From Bacillota bacterium (GTDB taxonomy: Bacteria > Bacillota > Clostridia > Acetivibrionales > DTU013): 37,922 nt of DNA. The translations under genes and the position numbers were made by a program. Within the stretch, counting starts at the first letter, position 1; every line of letters begins with the position of its first letter. This document shows positions 24,469-31,934 of this stretch, piece after piece. The DNA lies in contig JAEYOM010000079.1 in the NCBI GenBank assembly GCA_023411715.1, positions 1 through 37,922 on the forward strand, read 5' to 3'. Under the pieces are notes generated by a model. It saw only the letters and a list, made by a program, of their open reading frames with translations. It was not told the DNA's origin and did no database searches.

Positions 24469-25482
24469 ATGAAAAAACTTATTTTATACGCGGGCATCAT
24501 GTTAATAGTTGTCATTCTTCTTCCGCTGCTAATCGTAAGGAGCTGCGAACCTTCTCCCGCTCCGGAAAAGAAGCAGTCCCAAAAATCCGTTAAGCCTGCC
24601 AAATACATGATCACGGTATATAATACTTTTCTTAAAAAAGCTGAAAAAATGGATCTCGAGGAATATATAAAGGGTGTCGTAGCGGCCGAGATGCCCGCCG
24701 ACTTCAGTATAGAGGCCCTTAAAGCGCAGGCAGTCGCAGCCAGAACCTTCGCATACGGAAGGCTTTCCGGAGCATATTCTTCAAAGGCGGGAGTCCACGA
24801 CGGCATCGACATATGCACCGATTACGCACACTGTCAGGCCTGGATCGACAAAGCTTCCGCGCTGAAAAACTGGAGCGTCCTTTTTGCCGCAAGAAACTGG
24901 AACAGGATTTCGAAAGCAGTGGCTGATACAAGGGGCCTTATAGTCGTATACCAGGGGAGCGTGGCAAATACACTTTTCCATGCAAGCAGCCCCGGCAGGA
25001 CTGAAAATGTGGAGGACGTCTGGTCCGGCAGCAGCGTGCCTTATCTTCGCAGTGTCCCAAGCGACGGGGAAGAGGCCTCGAAGGGATATATAACGACAGT
25101 GTATTTCAAAATTGACGATATGGTCAGGAAACTTAAGAACGCTTACCCTAAAGAGGCTTTCGACGAGGATTCCGTCAGGGACATGGAAATATTGCAGTAC
25201 ACGGGGGGCGGCAGAGTAAAAACGGTAAAGGTTGGGCATATTACACTGAAAGGTACTGAATTCAGGACACTTTTCAACCTGCGTTCAGCAGCGTTCAAAT
25301 TTGAACCTGCGGATGAAGATAGGGTCAAAATAACTACGACAGGCTTCGGGCACGGAGTCGGAATGAGCCAGTGGGGTGCGGATTCTCTGGCAAAAAGAGG
25401 CGGTACCTTCCGCGAGATCCTGCTGCATTATTATACAGGCGTCGACATTATTTCCATTGCGGATTACGAACAAATCAAATAA
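24469..25482 (+). CDS. spoIID: Stage II sporulation protein D, peptidoglycan lytic transglycosylase
   Basis: The 337-residue mother-cell membrane protein, with partners, degrades septal peptidoglycan during engulfment. A membrane helix (about 3–24) is followed by a short linker and the SpoIID domain. The catalytic Glu is E74 in VAAEMPADF. The zinc site of clostridial SpoIID is visible with the right spacing: H110, C116, H121, C122 (HDGIDICTDYAHC). The FHASSPGRTENVEDVW and GFGHGVGMSQWGA motifs are intact. The ribosome site GGGGGGACGG lies just before the ATG and next to a GTAACAAT/ATTGTTAC repeat (24433–24458). SigE control is expected from B. subtilis, but I found no convincing SigE promoter. 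spoIIQ follows after 61 bp. Confidence 0.97.
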   Translation: MKKLILYAGIMLIVVILLPLLIVRSCEPSPAPEKKQSQKSVKPAKYMITVYNTFLKKAEKMDLEEYIKGVVAAEMPADFSIEALKAQAVAARTFAYGRLSGAYSSKAGVHDGIDICTDYAHCQAWIDKASALKNWSVLFAARNWNRISKAVADTRGLIVVYQGSVANTLFHASSPGRTENVEDVWSGSSVPYLRSVPSDGEEASKGYITTVYFKIDDMVRKLKNAYPKEAFDEDSVRDMEILQYTGGGRVKTVKVGHITLKGTEFRTLFNLRSAAFKFEPADEDRVKITTTGFGHGVGMSQWGADSLAKRGGTFREILLHYYTGVDIISIADYEQIK

Positions 25483-25495
25483 TTTCGCTCCATAT

Positions 25496-25524
25496 GTATA
25501 TCGTTCCCATATGCGGAAACAATA
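25496..25524 (+). promoter_or_regulatory. Candidate SigF promoter of spoIIQ
   Basis: GTATA (25496–25500), a 14-bp gap and GGAAACAATA (25515–25524) match the SigF pattern GYATA / GGnnAnAMTA, with a full match in the -10 element. The predicted start falls almost on the ribosome site (25531–25538), which is unusually close. Confidence 0.45.
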
Positions 25525-25543
25525 TTATACGGAGGTGGAATTT

Positions 25544-26401
25544 GTGAATATGAAAAAGTCGTTTTCAGATGAGAAAGGAACAAAAAAAGGAATAAAGGAG
25601 TTTCTGGACAAGAGAGGGTTTTATATTGTCCTGTTATTGTGCATAGCGGTTGTAGCCGGGACGGCGGTATATGTAACAACGCTTAAAGCGGGGGACTCCG
25701 ACTATAACGCCCAGGAGATTTCACAAGGGACAGGGGAAGGGTTTGCAGCCGACAACACTTTATCGGACGAGCTTAACGCACAGGAGCCCGAGAATACCCA
25801 GGCTTCGGCAGGCGCACAAAAGCAGTCCGATATAGGCAATCCCGCATCTACGGATACCAGCGGCAAAAGCGCGGTCCAGCCTGAAGGCAGTTCTGCAACG
25901 CCCAAAGATAGTACTGCACCTGCAAAGTCTACGACTCCAGTGCCGTCAAAAACAAAGACTCCAGCCCCGGTGAAGAAGCAAAGCTTCCGGATGCCGGTAT
26001 CCGGCGCCATTTCTCTTGAATATGCGAAGGACAAGCTAATTTATTCGAAGACTCTTGAAGAATGGAGAGCACATACGGGCGTGGATATTGCCTCGGACAG
26101 AGGGACCCCCGTTGAGGCCGTGGCCGACGGAGTCATCACGGATGTCAGTAATGATCAGTATCTGGGCATAACTGTCGTGATCGATCATGGCAATGACATC
26201 AAATCCGTATACAGGAATCTGGCTTCGGATGATACGGTAGCCGTCAACCAGAAAGTCAAACAGGGCGAGATCATTGGAAGTATAGGCAATACTGCGATGG
26301 ATGAATCTTCGGAACAGCCGCATCTGCATTTTGAAGTGCTGAAGAAGGATGTCTGCGCCGATCCGATGGCTTATCTGCCTAAGAGTTCAAACGATGAGTA
26401 A
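25544..26401 (+). CDS. spoIIQ: SpoIIQ-type forespore LytM (M23) protein
   Basis: The 285-residue membrane protein has one helix (about 24–45, FYIVLLLCIAVVAGTAVYVTT), a Ser/Thr/Pro/Ala-rich linker and a C-terminal M23 domain (about 155–280). SpoIIQ sits in the forespore membrane and joins the mother-cell SpoIIIAH protein across the septum. Unlike B. subtilis SpoIIQ, which lacks a zinc ligand, this protein keeps HTGVDI and PHLHFEV, so its metal site is complete, as in clostridial SpoIIQ. GTG 25544 fits GGAGGTGG (25531–25538) better than ATG 25550. The place after spoIID supports the name, though other M23 proteins share the domain. A terminator follows at 26489. Confidence 0.9.
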   Translation: MNMKKSFSDEKGTKKGIKEFLDKRGFYIVLLLCIAVVAGTAVYVTTLKAGDSDYNAQEISQGTGEGFAADNTLSDELNAQEPENTQASAGAQKQSDIGNPASTDTSGKSAVQPEGSSATPKDSTAPAKSTTPVPSKTKTPAPVKKQSFRMPVSGAISLEYAKDKLIYSKTLEEWRAHTGVDIASDRGTPVEAVADGVITDVSNDQYLGITVVIDHGNDIKSVYRNLASDDTVAVNQKVKQGEIIGSIGNTAMDESSEQPHLHFEVLKKDVCADPMAYLPKSSNDE

Positions 26402-26488
26402 TAGGCTGGTACCGATCTTACTGCTTGTATTGGCTCGGTTCCACAGGTGGCATTTAATTATCTCGGAAGTACTTAAATTTGACATAAT

Positions 26489-26523
26489 AAAAATCGGAGG
26501 CACATCGAGTGCCTTTGATTTTT
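26489..26523 (+). terminator. Terminator after spoIIQ
   Basis: AAAAATC plus GGCAC (26489–26503) pairs with GTGCC plus GATTTTT (26509–26523), with a small internal mismatch, and ends in a T-run. Confidence 0.75.
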
Positions 26524-26550
26524 GAACAAGATTAACGCTGTGTCACATAA

Positions 26551-26592
26551 AAAGGCGTACTTTCAGGTTCATCAGGTTGAAAGTACGCCTTT
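26551..26592 (-). terminator. Terminator of the MMPL cassette
   Basis: A perfect 15-bp stem (26551–26565 with 26578–26592) and 12-nt loop ends, on the minus strand, in a CCTTTTTA run. It lies 15 bp after the stop of the secreted-protein gene. Confidence 0.85.
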
Positions 26593-26607
26593 GCCGTATT
26601 TATACCG

Positions 26608-28293
26608 TTACTTTATGCTGAACAGGCTCTTGAAAAAGTCTCCGATCATACTAAATATATTTTTCCCGCTTTGATCCGCCTGTGTTTCTGCGGCATCTGA
26701 CTGTGCCGTTTTTACGGCGTCGGAAGCGGGCGCTTTGATGCTGTCGCTTTGAAGGAGAAATTCGACCTTGTCTCCGCCAGACTTTTCACCCGAAAAACTG
26801 CTGTAATCGTCGACCAGCTTTTCAACGGCATCTTTTTCGGCCAGGCCTTTACGAACTTCGTTAATTTGGCCGGCCACGCCATCTTCCAACTTTGCAAATC
26901 CAAGCGTCCTTAGATCGCTTGCTCCATTTTTCAATGTCACAAGTCCTCCGTCCAGCTCCGCTGTGCCTTTTTCGATTCCGGGGAGAGTGTCGTAAAGTTT
27001 ATCCAGACCGGCCGCGAGCGCCGCTGCGCCGGCTGTCGACTGATCTGCGCCGGCGGAGCATTTGTCGATACCGCTTTTTAGCTGTGCCACACCGTTTTTT
27101 GTTGTCGTAAGCCCGGGAAAATCCTTGCCGTCAGCCAGTTTTCCGCCGTCTCTGAGCAGGCCTATCACTGCCTGCTGCTTTTGAAGGCCGACCAAAAGCT
27201 GCCCGGCGGTCTTTTCCATACCAGGCACCTTCTGCAGCTGTGTAATGGATTTTTGTAATTCTGCATTCGTAAGTCCTATATTATCGGCCATCTGGATCTG
27301 TGCATCTGTTGCAAGCCCAAGCTGTTCTGCTGCCCCGGAGGCCTGTTTCAATCCTTTTGACAGAATCGGCAGACCTTGCGCCAATTTTTCTCCGCCATCC
27401 GCTGCGCTGCCGAATGCTGAAGCAAACTGTGCCATACCGCCCTTCAAACCTCCGCTTCCTGTATGCGCCTTATCGATGCCATCTGCTAAAAGCTTAAGCT
27501 TATTGTCCATCTGAGTTATACCGCTATACATATCATTCAGGCTTTGCTCTATTTCAATGCTCGAAATGGGCGGCATCTGAGGCATCAATGTGATAGATAC
27601 GGGGTCAAGAGCGAAACAGTCGGTTTTCATTTTAACCGATACATATTCCTCCGGGTAAGGGAAATTCATCCATATAAGTTTCATGGTCTTTCCCAGTACA
27701 ACTTTTGATGAATCCGGTGCGTCAATATCATAGAAGGTGTTCAGCGGCAGGTCTATCTCGACCTGTGCCATAAATGGCGTAAATTCTTCCTTTGTAATGC
27801 TTTCGCTTGTGCCGGTACGGAAATTGTTGAATGCGATGGCTCTATCCATACCGGTCCTGTTGGTAAGATGCATTTTTATTTCAATATCGCCTTTTGCGCC
27901 GCCAAGACTGGCCGGATCGACCTTTTTGCCGTTAAGGAAATAGCTGATATCGACCTGCATCGGCAGTTCCTGTGTCGTAGTTCCGCTGTAGAAGACATTG
28001 CGGCTTTCGGCACTGATCTGACTCAGCTTTAGTAGATCGCCCTCCATGGCATACTTTACCGTATCCGGCATAACCTTAACGTTTTTCAGGGTAGTGACGT
28101 CCTGTATCTCGGTTTTACCCTGTGCATCAAGCCAGTTGACGACATCACGGCTCAACGGCTTGCCGTCAGCGCTGATCTTTACATATACGGTCTCGTTTTT
28201 ATCTGTGGCAGCCGCCGATACGGCCCCCGCATTCATCATCACGATCAGTAATGCGAGTGATATCGATGTAATTGTTTTTAGTGTTCGTTTCAT
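26608..28293 (-). CDS. Secreted repeat-rich partner protein of the MMPL transporter
   Basis: The 561-residue exported protein has a signal peptide (about 1–28, ending VSAAA). The N-terminal half (30–260) is mainly beta-like with no recognised family. The middle (about 260–460) is a long helical region of Ala/Gly/Leu-rich repeats (GGLKGGMAQFASAF, GAAALAAGLDKLYD, KGTAELDGGLVTLKNGA) like the coiled region of YhgE/Pip-type proteins, but without their membrane helices. The C-terminus is short and amphipathic (IFSMIGDFFKSLFSIK). Its ATG overlaps the MMPL stop by 4 bp (ATGA), so the two are translationally coupled and probably work together. The biochemical function is unknown. Confidence 0.8.
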   Translation of the reverse strand: MKRTLKTITSISLALLIVMMNAGAVSAAATDKNETVYVKISADGKPLSRDVVNWLDAQGKTEIQDVTTLKNVKVMPDTVKYAMEGDLLKLSQISAESRNVFYSGTTTQELPMQVDISYFLNGKKVDPASLGGAKGDIEIKMHLTNRTGMDRAIAFNNFRTGTSESITKEEFTPFMAQVEIDLPLNTFYDIDAPDSSKVVLGKTMKLIWMNFPYPEEYVSVKMKTDCFALDPVSITLMPQMPPISSIEIEQSLNDMYSGITQMDNKLKLLADGIDKAHTGSGGLKGGMAQFASAFGSAADGGEKLAQGLPILSKGLKQASGAAEQLGLATDAQIQMADNIGLTNAELQKSITQLQKVPGMEKTAGQLLVGLQKQQAVIGLLRDGGKLADGKDFPGLTTTKNGVAQLKSGIDKCSAGADQSTAGAAALAAGLDKLYDTLPGIEKGTAELDGGLVTLKNGASDLRTLGFAKLEDGVAGQINEVRKGLAEKDAVEKLVDDYSSFSGEKSGGDKVEFLLQSDSIKAPASDAVKTAQSDAAETQADQSGKNIFSMIGDFFKSLFSIK

Positions 28294-30395
28294 ACGGATT
28301 CCTCTCCTTTAACCGTTAAATTTGCTTTTGAGCCCAACTTTCTCCAGCCCAGCGTGGTATAACCTATGACGGGATCAAAAACCAGCAGTACCGCGGGAAG
28401 GATCAACAGTACCATAACAAAGCTGATCAGCGTTCCGCGGCCTATCATTGTGGCGAATTGCCCAATCATTTTGATCTTTGACGCCAGCCCGACGCCGATA
28501 GTTGTTGCTGCAAGAGTCAAAGCGCTGGTAATAATTGAAGGCCCTGTTCCTGTGACTGCGTTTTTGATCGCCTGTATCTTGTCGTGAGAGCGCAGTTCCT
28601 CCCTATACCTGGTCACCATAAGGATGGAGTAGTTTATGGAAGAACCAAGCTGTATCGCGCCTACGGTCATCGATGCTATGAATGGGATCTGTGTCCCGGT
28701 GTAATAGGGTATGCCGAGGTTGAAGAAAATCGCCAGCTCTATTACGGCTACAAGGATGATCGGCAGGGAAACGGATTGCAAAAACAACATGAGTATTATG
28801 AATACCGCTGCAATAGAAATGATATCGACGGTTTTGATATCCTTGTCGGTCAAGCTGATCAAATCTCTGGTCAAAACCGCTTCACCGCTCAGATAATAAT
28901 TTTTACCGTAATAATGCTCAGCTTTTTTCTCGATCGAGGCAATAGCTTGATTGGTAGAATCCTCCGCTGCTTTTGTTGAAAGATTTATCATCATGTACCT
29001 GTATTTGCCTTCCTGGAACTGATCCTTCAATTTGTCAGGCAGGAAACTGTCCGGTATTTCGGAATCGGCAAGGGATTCGATGCACTGTGTGCTTTTTACG
29101 TTGGAAATTGATTTCAATGCGTTCTGAAAATCATCTTCCTTGCTTCTGGATTCAGATTTATCCGTAATAAGATAAATAACCTCGCTTATGCCGAATTTAT
29201 CCTTTATGGCGTTCGTACTTACCATGGACTGCATATCGGAGGGCATGGCATCCATAATATTGTAGAATATTTTTGCATTTGTTTTTCCATAGTAAGCCGG
29301 AACAAACAGTACCAGGAAAACTATGAACAGCAATACATAATTTTTTACAACAAAATCGGACGTCCGCTTAAATGACGGCAATATTGGCTTGTGTCTGGTC
29401 TTTTGTATAAAATCGTCGAAAAGCAGCAACATGGCGGGCAATACGGTCAATGCAGTGATAACGCCCAGAATCACGCCCTTGGCTAAAACTATACCTATAT
29501 CCTCACCGATCTTTATCTTCATCGGTACCAAGGCCAAAAAACCGGACGCGGTAGCCAGAGAACTTGCTATTATCGCGACGGACGTGGACGACATGGCCCG
29601 TGCCATGGATTCGAACTTATCACCAAGCAGCTTTCTTTCCTGCTCATAGCGGTGGTACAGGAAAATTGAGAAGTCCATCGTGACTCCCATCTGCAATACG
29701 GCTGCGATTGCGCTTGTTATATAGGAAATATCCCCCCTGACGAAGTTCGTTCCCATGTTGTAGCAGATCGCGGCTCCGATGGAGATTAAAAAGAGTATAG
29801 ATACGGCGAAGGAATCCAACGCTATGGAAAGCAGTATAAAAATGAGCGCGACTGCAATCAGGATATAAATGATTTTTTCGGTATCCATAAGTTTTCTCAA
29901 ATCGCTGAGCAATGCTCCCATACCACCCAGCCTGGACTTCCCGTCCATAAGCGTGCGTATGTCTTTGATCGCAACAAAGGTGCTTTCCGAACTTGCCGGC
30001 TTTTCGAACTGGATCTGCAGCAATGTGGCGTTTCCCTTGATAAATTGCTCCTTGACCTCATCCGACAGGTAGTCCAAAGGCACCTGGGTATCTGTTACAC
30101 TATCGATCCATAAAACTTCCTTGACCCCCTTGATATCCCCGATCTCATCCTTAAGCTTCTGTACGCTCTGCATATCGGTGATATCCACCATCATCAAAGC
30201 GCTGCCTGCCGTATGGAAATCACTGTCCAGAATGTTTTCGCCTTTCACGGAATCAAGATCTTCCGGCAGGTAGCTCAATATGTCGTAATTTATCTTTGTC
30301 AGTGACATGCCGTATAGTGACAGCAAAAATACGACAGCGCCGGCAATCAATACACCGATATAATGCCTGGTTATGGATTTACTGAAATGCTTCAA
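28290..30395 (-). CDS. MMPL/RND-family transporter
   Basis: This protein of about 701 residues has the RND/MMPL layout: helix 1, a large outer domain, helices 2–6, a second outer domain and helices 8–12. In proton-driven MmpL proteins each half carries an Asp-Tyr relay in helices 4 and 10. Here helix 4 reads MDFSIF (Asp kept, Tyr changed to Phe) and helix 10 reads INYSIL (Asp changed to Asn). TTG 30395 is chosen because AAAGGGG lies 8 bp before it; the upstream GTG (30404) abuts that site. The substrate is unknown; lipids, glycolipids or peptides are typical. It has its own promoter with a MarR-type operator. Confidence 0.88.
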   Translation of the reverse strand: MKHFSKSITRHYIGVLIAGAVVFLLSLYGMSLTKINYDILSYLPEDLDSVKGENILDSDFHTAGSALMMVDITDMQSVQKLKDEIGDIKGVKEVLWIDSVTDTQVPLDYLSDEVKEQFIKGNATLLQIQFEKPASSESTFVAIKDIRTLMDGKSRLGGMGALLSDLRKLMDTEKIIYILIAVALIFILLSIALDSFAVSILFLISIGAAICYNMGTNFVRGDISYITSAIAAVLQMGVTMDFSIFLYHRYEQERKLLGDKFESMARAMSSTSVAIIASSLATASGFLALVPMKIKIGEDIGIVLAKGVILGVITALTVLPAMLLLFDDFIQKTRHKPILPSFKRTSDFVVKNYVLLFIVFLVLFVPAYYGKTNAKIFYNIMDAMPSDMQSMVSTNAIKDKFGISEVIYLITDKSESRSKEDDFQNALKSISNVKSTQCIESLADSEIPDSFLPDKLKDQFQEGKYRYMMINLSTKAAEDSTNQAIASIEKKAEHYYGKNYYLSGEAVLTRDLISLTDKDIKTVDIISIAAVFIILMLFLQSVSLPIILVAVIELAIFFNLGIPYYTGTQIPFIASMTVGAIQLGSSINYSILMVTRYREELRSHDKIQAIKNAVTGTGPSIITSALTLAATTIGVGLASKIKMIGQFATMIGRGTLISFVMVLLILPAVLLVFDPVIGYTTLGWRKLGSKANLTVKGEESV

Positions 30396-30422
30396 AAACT
30401 TCACCCCTTTGATATTACTATT

Positions 30423-30457
30423 ATTGTAATATAATAATATTTGAAATTCAAAATATT
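30423..30457 (-). promoter_or_regulatory. mmpL promoter with MarR-type operator
   Basis: On the minus strand, the -35 box TTGAAT (plus-strand 30446–30451), a 17-bp spacer and the -10 box TACAAT (30423–30428) form a promoter. The 13-bp inverted repeat TTTGAA-A-TTCAAA (30440–30452), continued by ATATT to 30457, covers the -35 box. The same sequence occurs upstream of marR. Confidence 0.65.
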
Positions 30458-30503
30458 AGACTATAATCCGCCTCCTTTTTCCAGCATTTTAAAAAGAATT
30501 AAG

Positions 30504-31004
30504 TCAATCTTCGGCTGCGGTTTCTATAAGCTTGTCGAAGTTATTGTTGAGCTTTGACAGAGAATTTACAAGAATACCGCGTTCTTCCTGTGTCAGAATG
30601 CCAAAAATTTTCTCAGTGACCCTGTTTTTCAGCTCTACGATAGATTTATAAAGCTTTGTCCCGGTATCGGACAGTTTTATAAAAACCTGCCTGCGATCTT
30701 CCACATCGCGTATCCTGGTTACAAAGCCTTTTTCAATAAGTCTGTCGATCGTGACGGTTGGCGTGCCGTAAGTCACACCGAGCTCTTTTGCAATCACCGA
30801 CATGCTTTTCATTTCTTCGATGCCAACGACAAGGAGCGTATTGATTTCTATTACTGTCAGTTCCTTTATATCTTTATAAAGGTGCTTTTTACTCTCGTAT
30901 CTACTGAACTTGTCGAACAATTCCCGGAATAATTCCCCGACTAATATGATTTCATTTGATTTGTGCGGTTCTATCGGTTGTCGCCTCCTTGCTTTGAATT
31001 TCAA
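30504..31004 (-). CDS. MarR-family transcription regulator
   Basis: The 166-residue (or slightly shorter) winged-helix dimer has helical ends (about 15–45 and 125–160), a recognition region (SVIAKELGVTYGTPTVTIDR) and a wing with the typical GFVTRIRDVEDRRQVFIKLSDTG. MarR proteins usually repress their own operon until a small molecule binds. The 18-bp operator-like sequence at marR and at mmpL supports control of both. The start is uncertain. TTG 31004 lies inside the operator without a ribosome site, whereas a strong AAGGAGG lies inside this frame and points to an ATA codon (30972–30974). Neither is standard. Confidence 0.88.
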   Translation of the reverse strand: MKFKARRRQPIEPHKSNEIILVGELFRELFDKFSRYESKKHLYKDIKELTVIEINTLLVVGIEEMKSMSVIAKELGVTYGTPTVTIDRLIEKGFVTRIRDVEDRRQVFIKLSDTGTKLYKSIVELKNRVTEKIFGILTQEERGILVNSLSKLNNNFDKLIETAAED

Positions 31005-31050
31005 AATATTCTATGTCTAAAATAATAAATCCGAAGCATAAAAATGTAAA
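30993..31050 (-). promoter_or_regulatory. marR promoter and operator
   Basis: On the minus strand, TTTACA (plus-strand 31045–31050), a 17-bp spacer and TATTAT (31022–31027) form a good promoter. The inverted repeat TTTGAA-T-TTCAAA (30993–31005), followed by ATATT to 31010, lies just downstream of the predicted start, where a bound repressor would block elongation. Confidence 0.65.
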
Positions 31051-31217
31051 TACCATATATAGGTTAATTTGAATTTTCTGAAACTGTTTTAGTCGATTAT
31101 GGCCCAATATTTTCGATTTACATCTGATAACAGGCTAATTCGCGTCCCGGCTGCCTATCTCCGGTGGGTATTACATATTTGCCCGCCAAAATATGGAGTG
31201 AAAGTTGAGCAATTAAA

Positions 31218-31246
31218 TCATATAGATTCCCCGCAGGGCATATATA
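31218..31246 (+). promoter_or_regulatory. Candidate SigE promoter upstream of spoIIID
   Basis: TCATATA (31218–31224), a 14-bp gap and CATATATA (31239–31246) resemble the SigE consensus KMATATT / CATACAHT, with six of seven and six of eight matches. The predicted start near 31253 precedes both the 37-codon ORF and spoIIID, which is SigE-dependent in B. subtilis. Confidence 0.45.
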
Positions 31247-31300
31247 TACTGTAGTGATACATGATGCAAGCCCGGATTGCCCATTTTAACGAGGAAATCG

Positions 31301-31414
31301 GTGAAAAACAAGAGTAGCAGAACGCCCTATGCCTGTACTGGTGTGGACTGCTGGAAAGATATATTACCCGTGATGAAACTTGAGAATACCAAGGTTTATG
31401 ACATTTCTCCATAG
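31301..31414 (+). CDS. Small 37-residue ORF upstream of spoIIID (usd-like position)
   Basis: GTG 31301 is preceded at 5 bp by GAGGA and opens a 37-codon frame ending in TAG 27 bp before the spoIIID start. The peptide starts KNKSSRTPYACTGVDCWKD and ends VYDISP; it has two Cys and no membrane segment. In B. subtilis a small ORF, usd, lies directly upstream of spoIIID, and its translation is needed for spoIIID translation. The position, size and promoter arrangement here are the same. I cannot confirm sequence similarity. Short stretches in the ORF (TACCC 31365–31369, ATACC 31386–31390) could pair with the spoIIID ribosome site. Confidence 0.55.
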   Translation: MKNKSSRTPYACTGVDCWKDILPVMKLENTKVYDISP

Positions 31415-31441
31415 TATGACTTGAAGAGGGGGTATACACAG

Positions 31442-31690
31442 TTGAAGGGATATATCGAAGAGAGGGCAATAGAACTGGCGAATTACATTATTGAAAAAAA
31501 GACAACAGTAAGAGCAGCAGCCAAAAAATTTGGGATCAGCAAAAGTACGGTACACAAAGATGTCACGGAGAGGCTTGCCAGGGTGAACTCCGAACTGGCG
31601 GACGATGTGAGGATAGTGCTCGAGGAAAATAAGGCGGAAAGACATATAAGAGGCGGAGAAGCGACAAAGGCAAAATATCAGGGTAAATAA
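31442..31690 (+). CDS. spoIIID: Sporulation transcription regulator SpoIIID
   Basis: The 82-residue DNA-binding protein activates and represses mother-cell genes during sporulation. It matches B. subtilis SpoIIID throughout: YIEERAIELANYIIEKKTTV, the helix-turn-helix AAKKFGISKSTVHKDVTERL and the end RHIRGGEATKAKYQGK. TTG 31442 is chosen because AGAGGGGG (31425–31432) lies 9 bp upstream and the protein then starts KGYIEERA as in relatives. The upstream in-frame TTG 31421 would put that site inside the gene. It is followed by mbl, as in B. subtilis. No clear terminator separates them; an imperfect 12-bp stem at 31762–31790 lacks a T-run. Confidence 0.97.
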   Translation: MKGYIEERAIELANYIIEKKTTVRAAAKKFGISKSTVHKDVTERLARVNSELADDVRIVLEENKAERHIRGGEATKAKYQGK

Positions 31691-31799
31691 GCAAATAAGA
31701 AGGCAGCAGAAAATCGGAATAAAGTGAAAAATGGACAATAATTTGAAAGAGAGAAAAGGCGAAGCCGGGACAATCTGTTTGTCGCGGCTTTGTCGCGCA

Positions 31800-31826
31800 T
31801 TGACATGAAATCCGTTGTTGCATAAT
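31800..31826 (+). promoter_or_regulatory. Candidate sigma-A promoter of mbl
   Basis: TTGACA (31800–31805) is a perfect -35 box. CATAAT (31821–31826) follows after a short 15-bp spacer. It would let mbl be expressed in growth, apart from sporulation control of spoIIID. Confidence 0.35.
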
Positions 31827-31934
31827 TGTAATATTATGATAATATTAGAATTGAGTTCCGCAACTTTTCATGAGAAAATTCGATAGTATTTTAATGCATT
31901 ATGATATAAAAAGCAGAACAAAGGGGTGTTATAA

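Noticed and set aside
31762..31790. Terminator between spoIIID and mbl
   Set aside because: The 12-bp stem has a mismatch and no T-run on either strand, so it is not called as a terminator.
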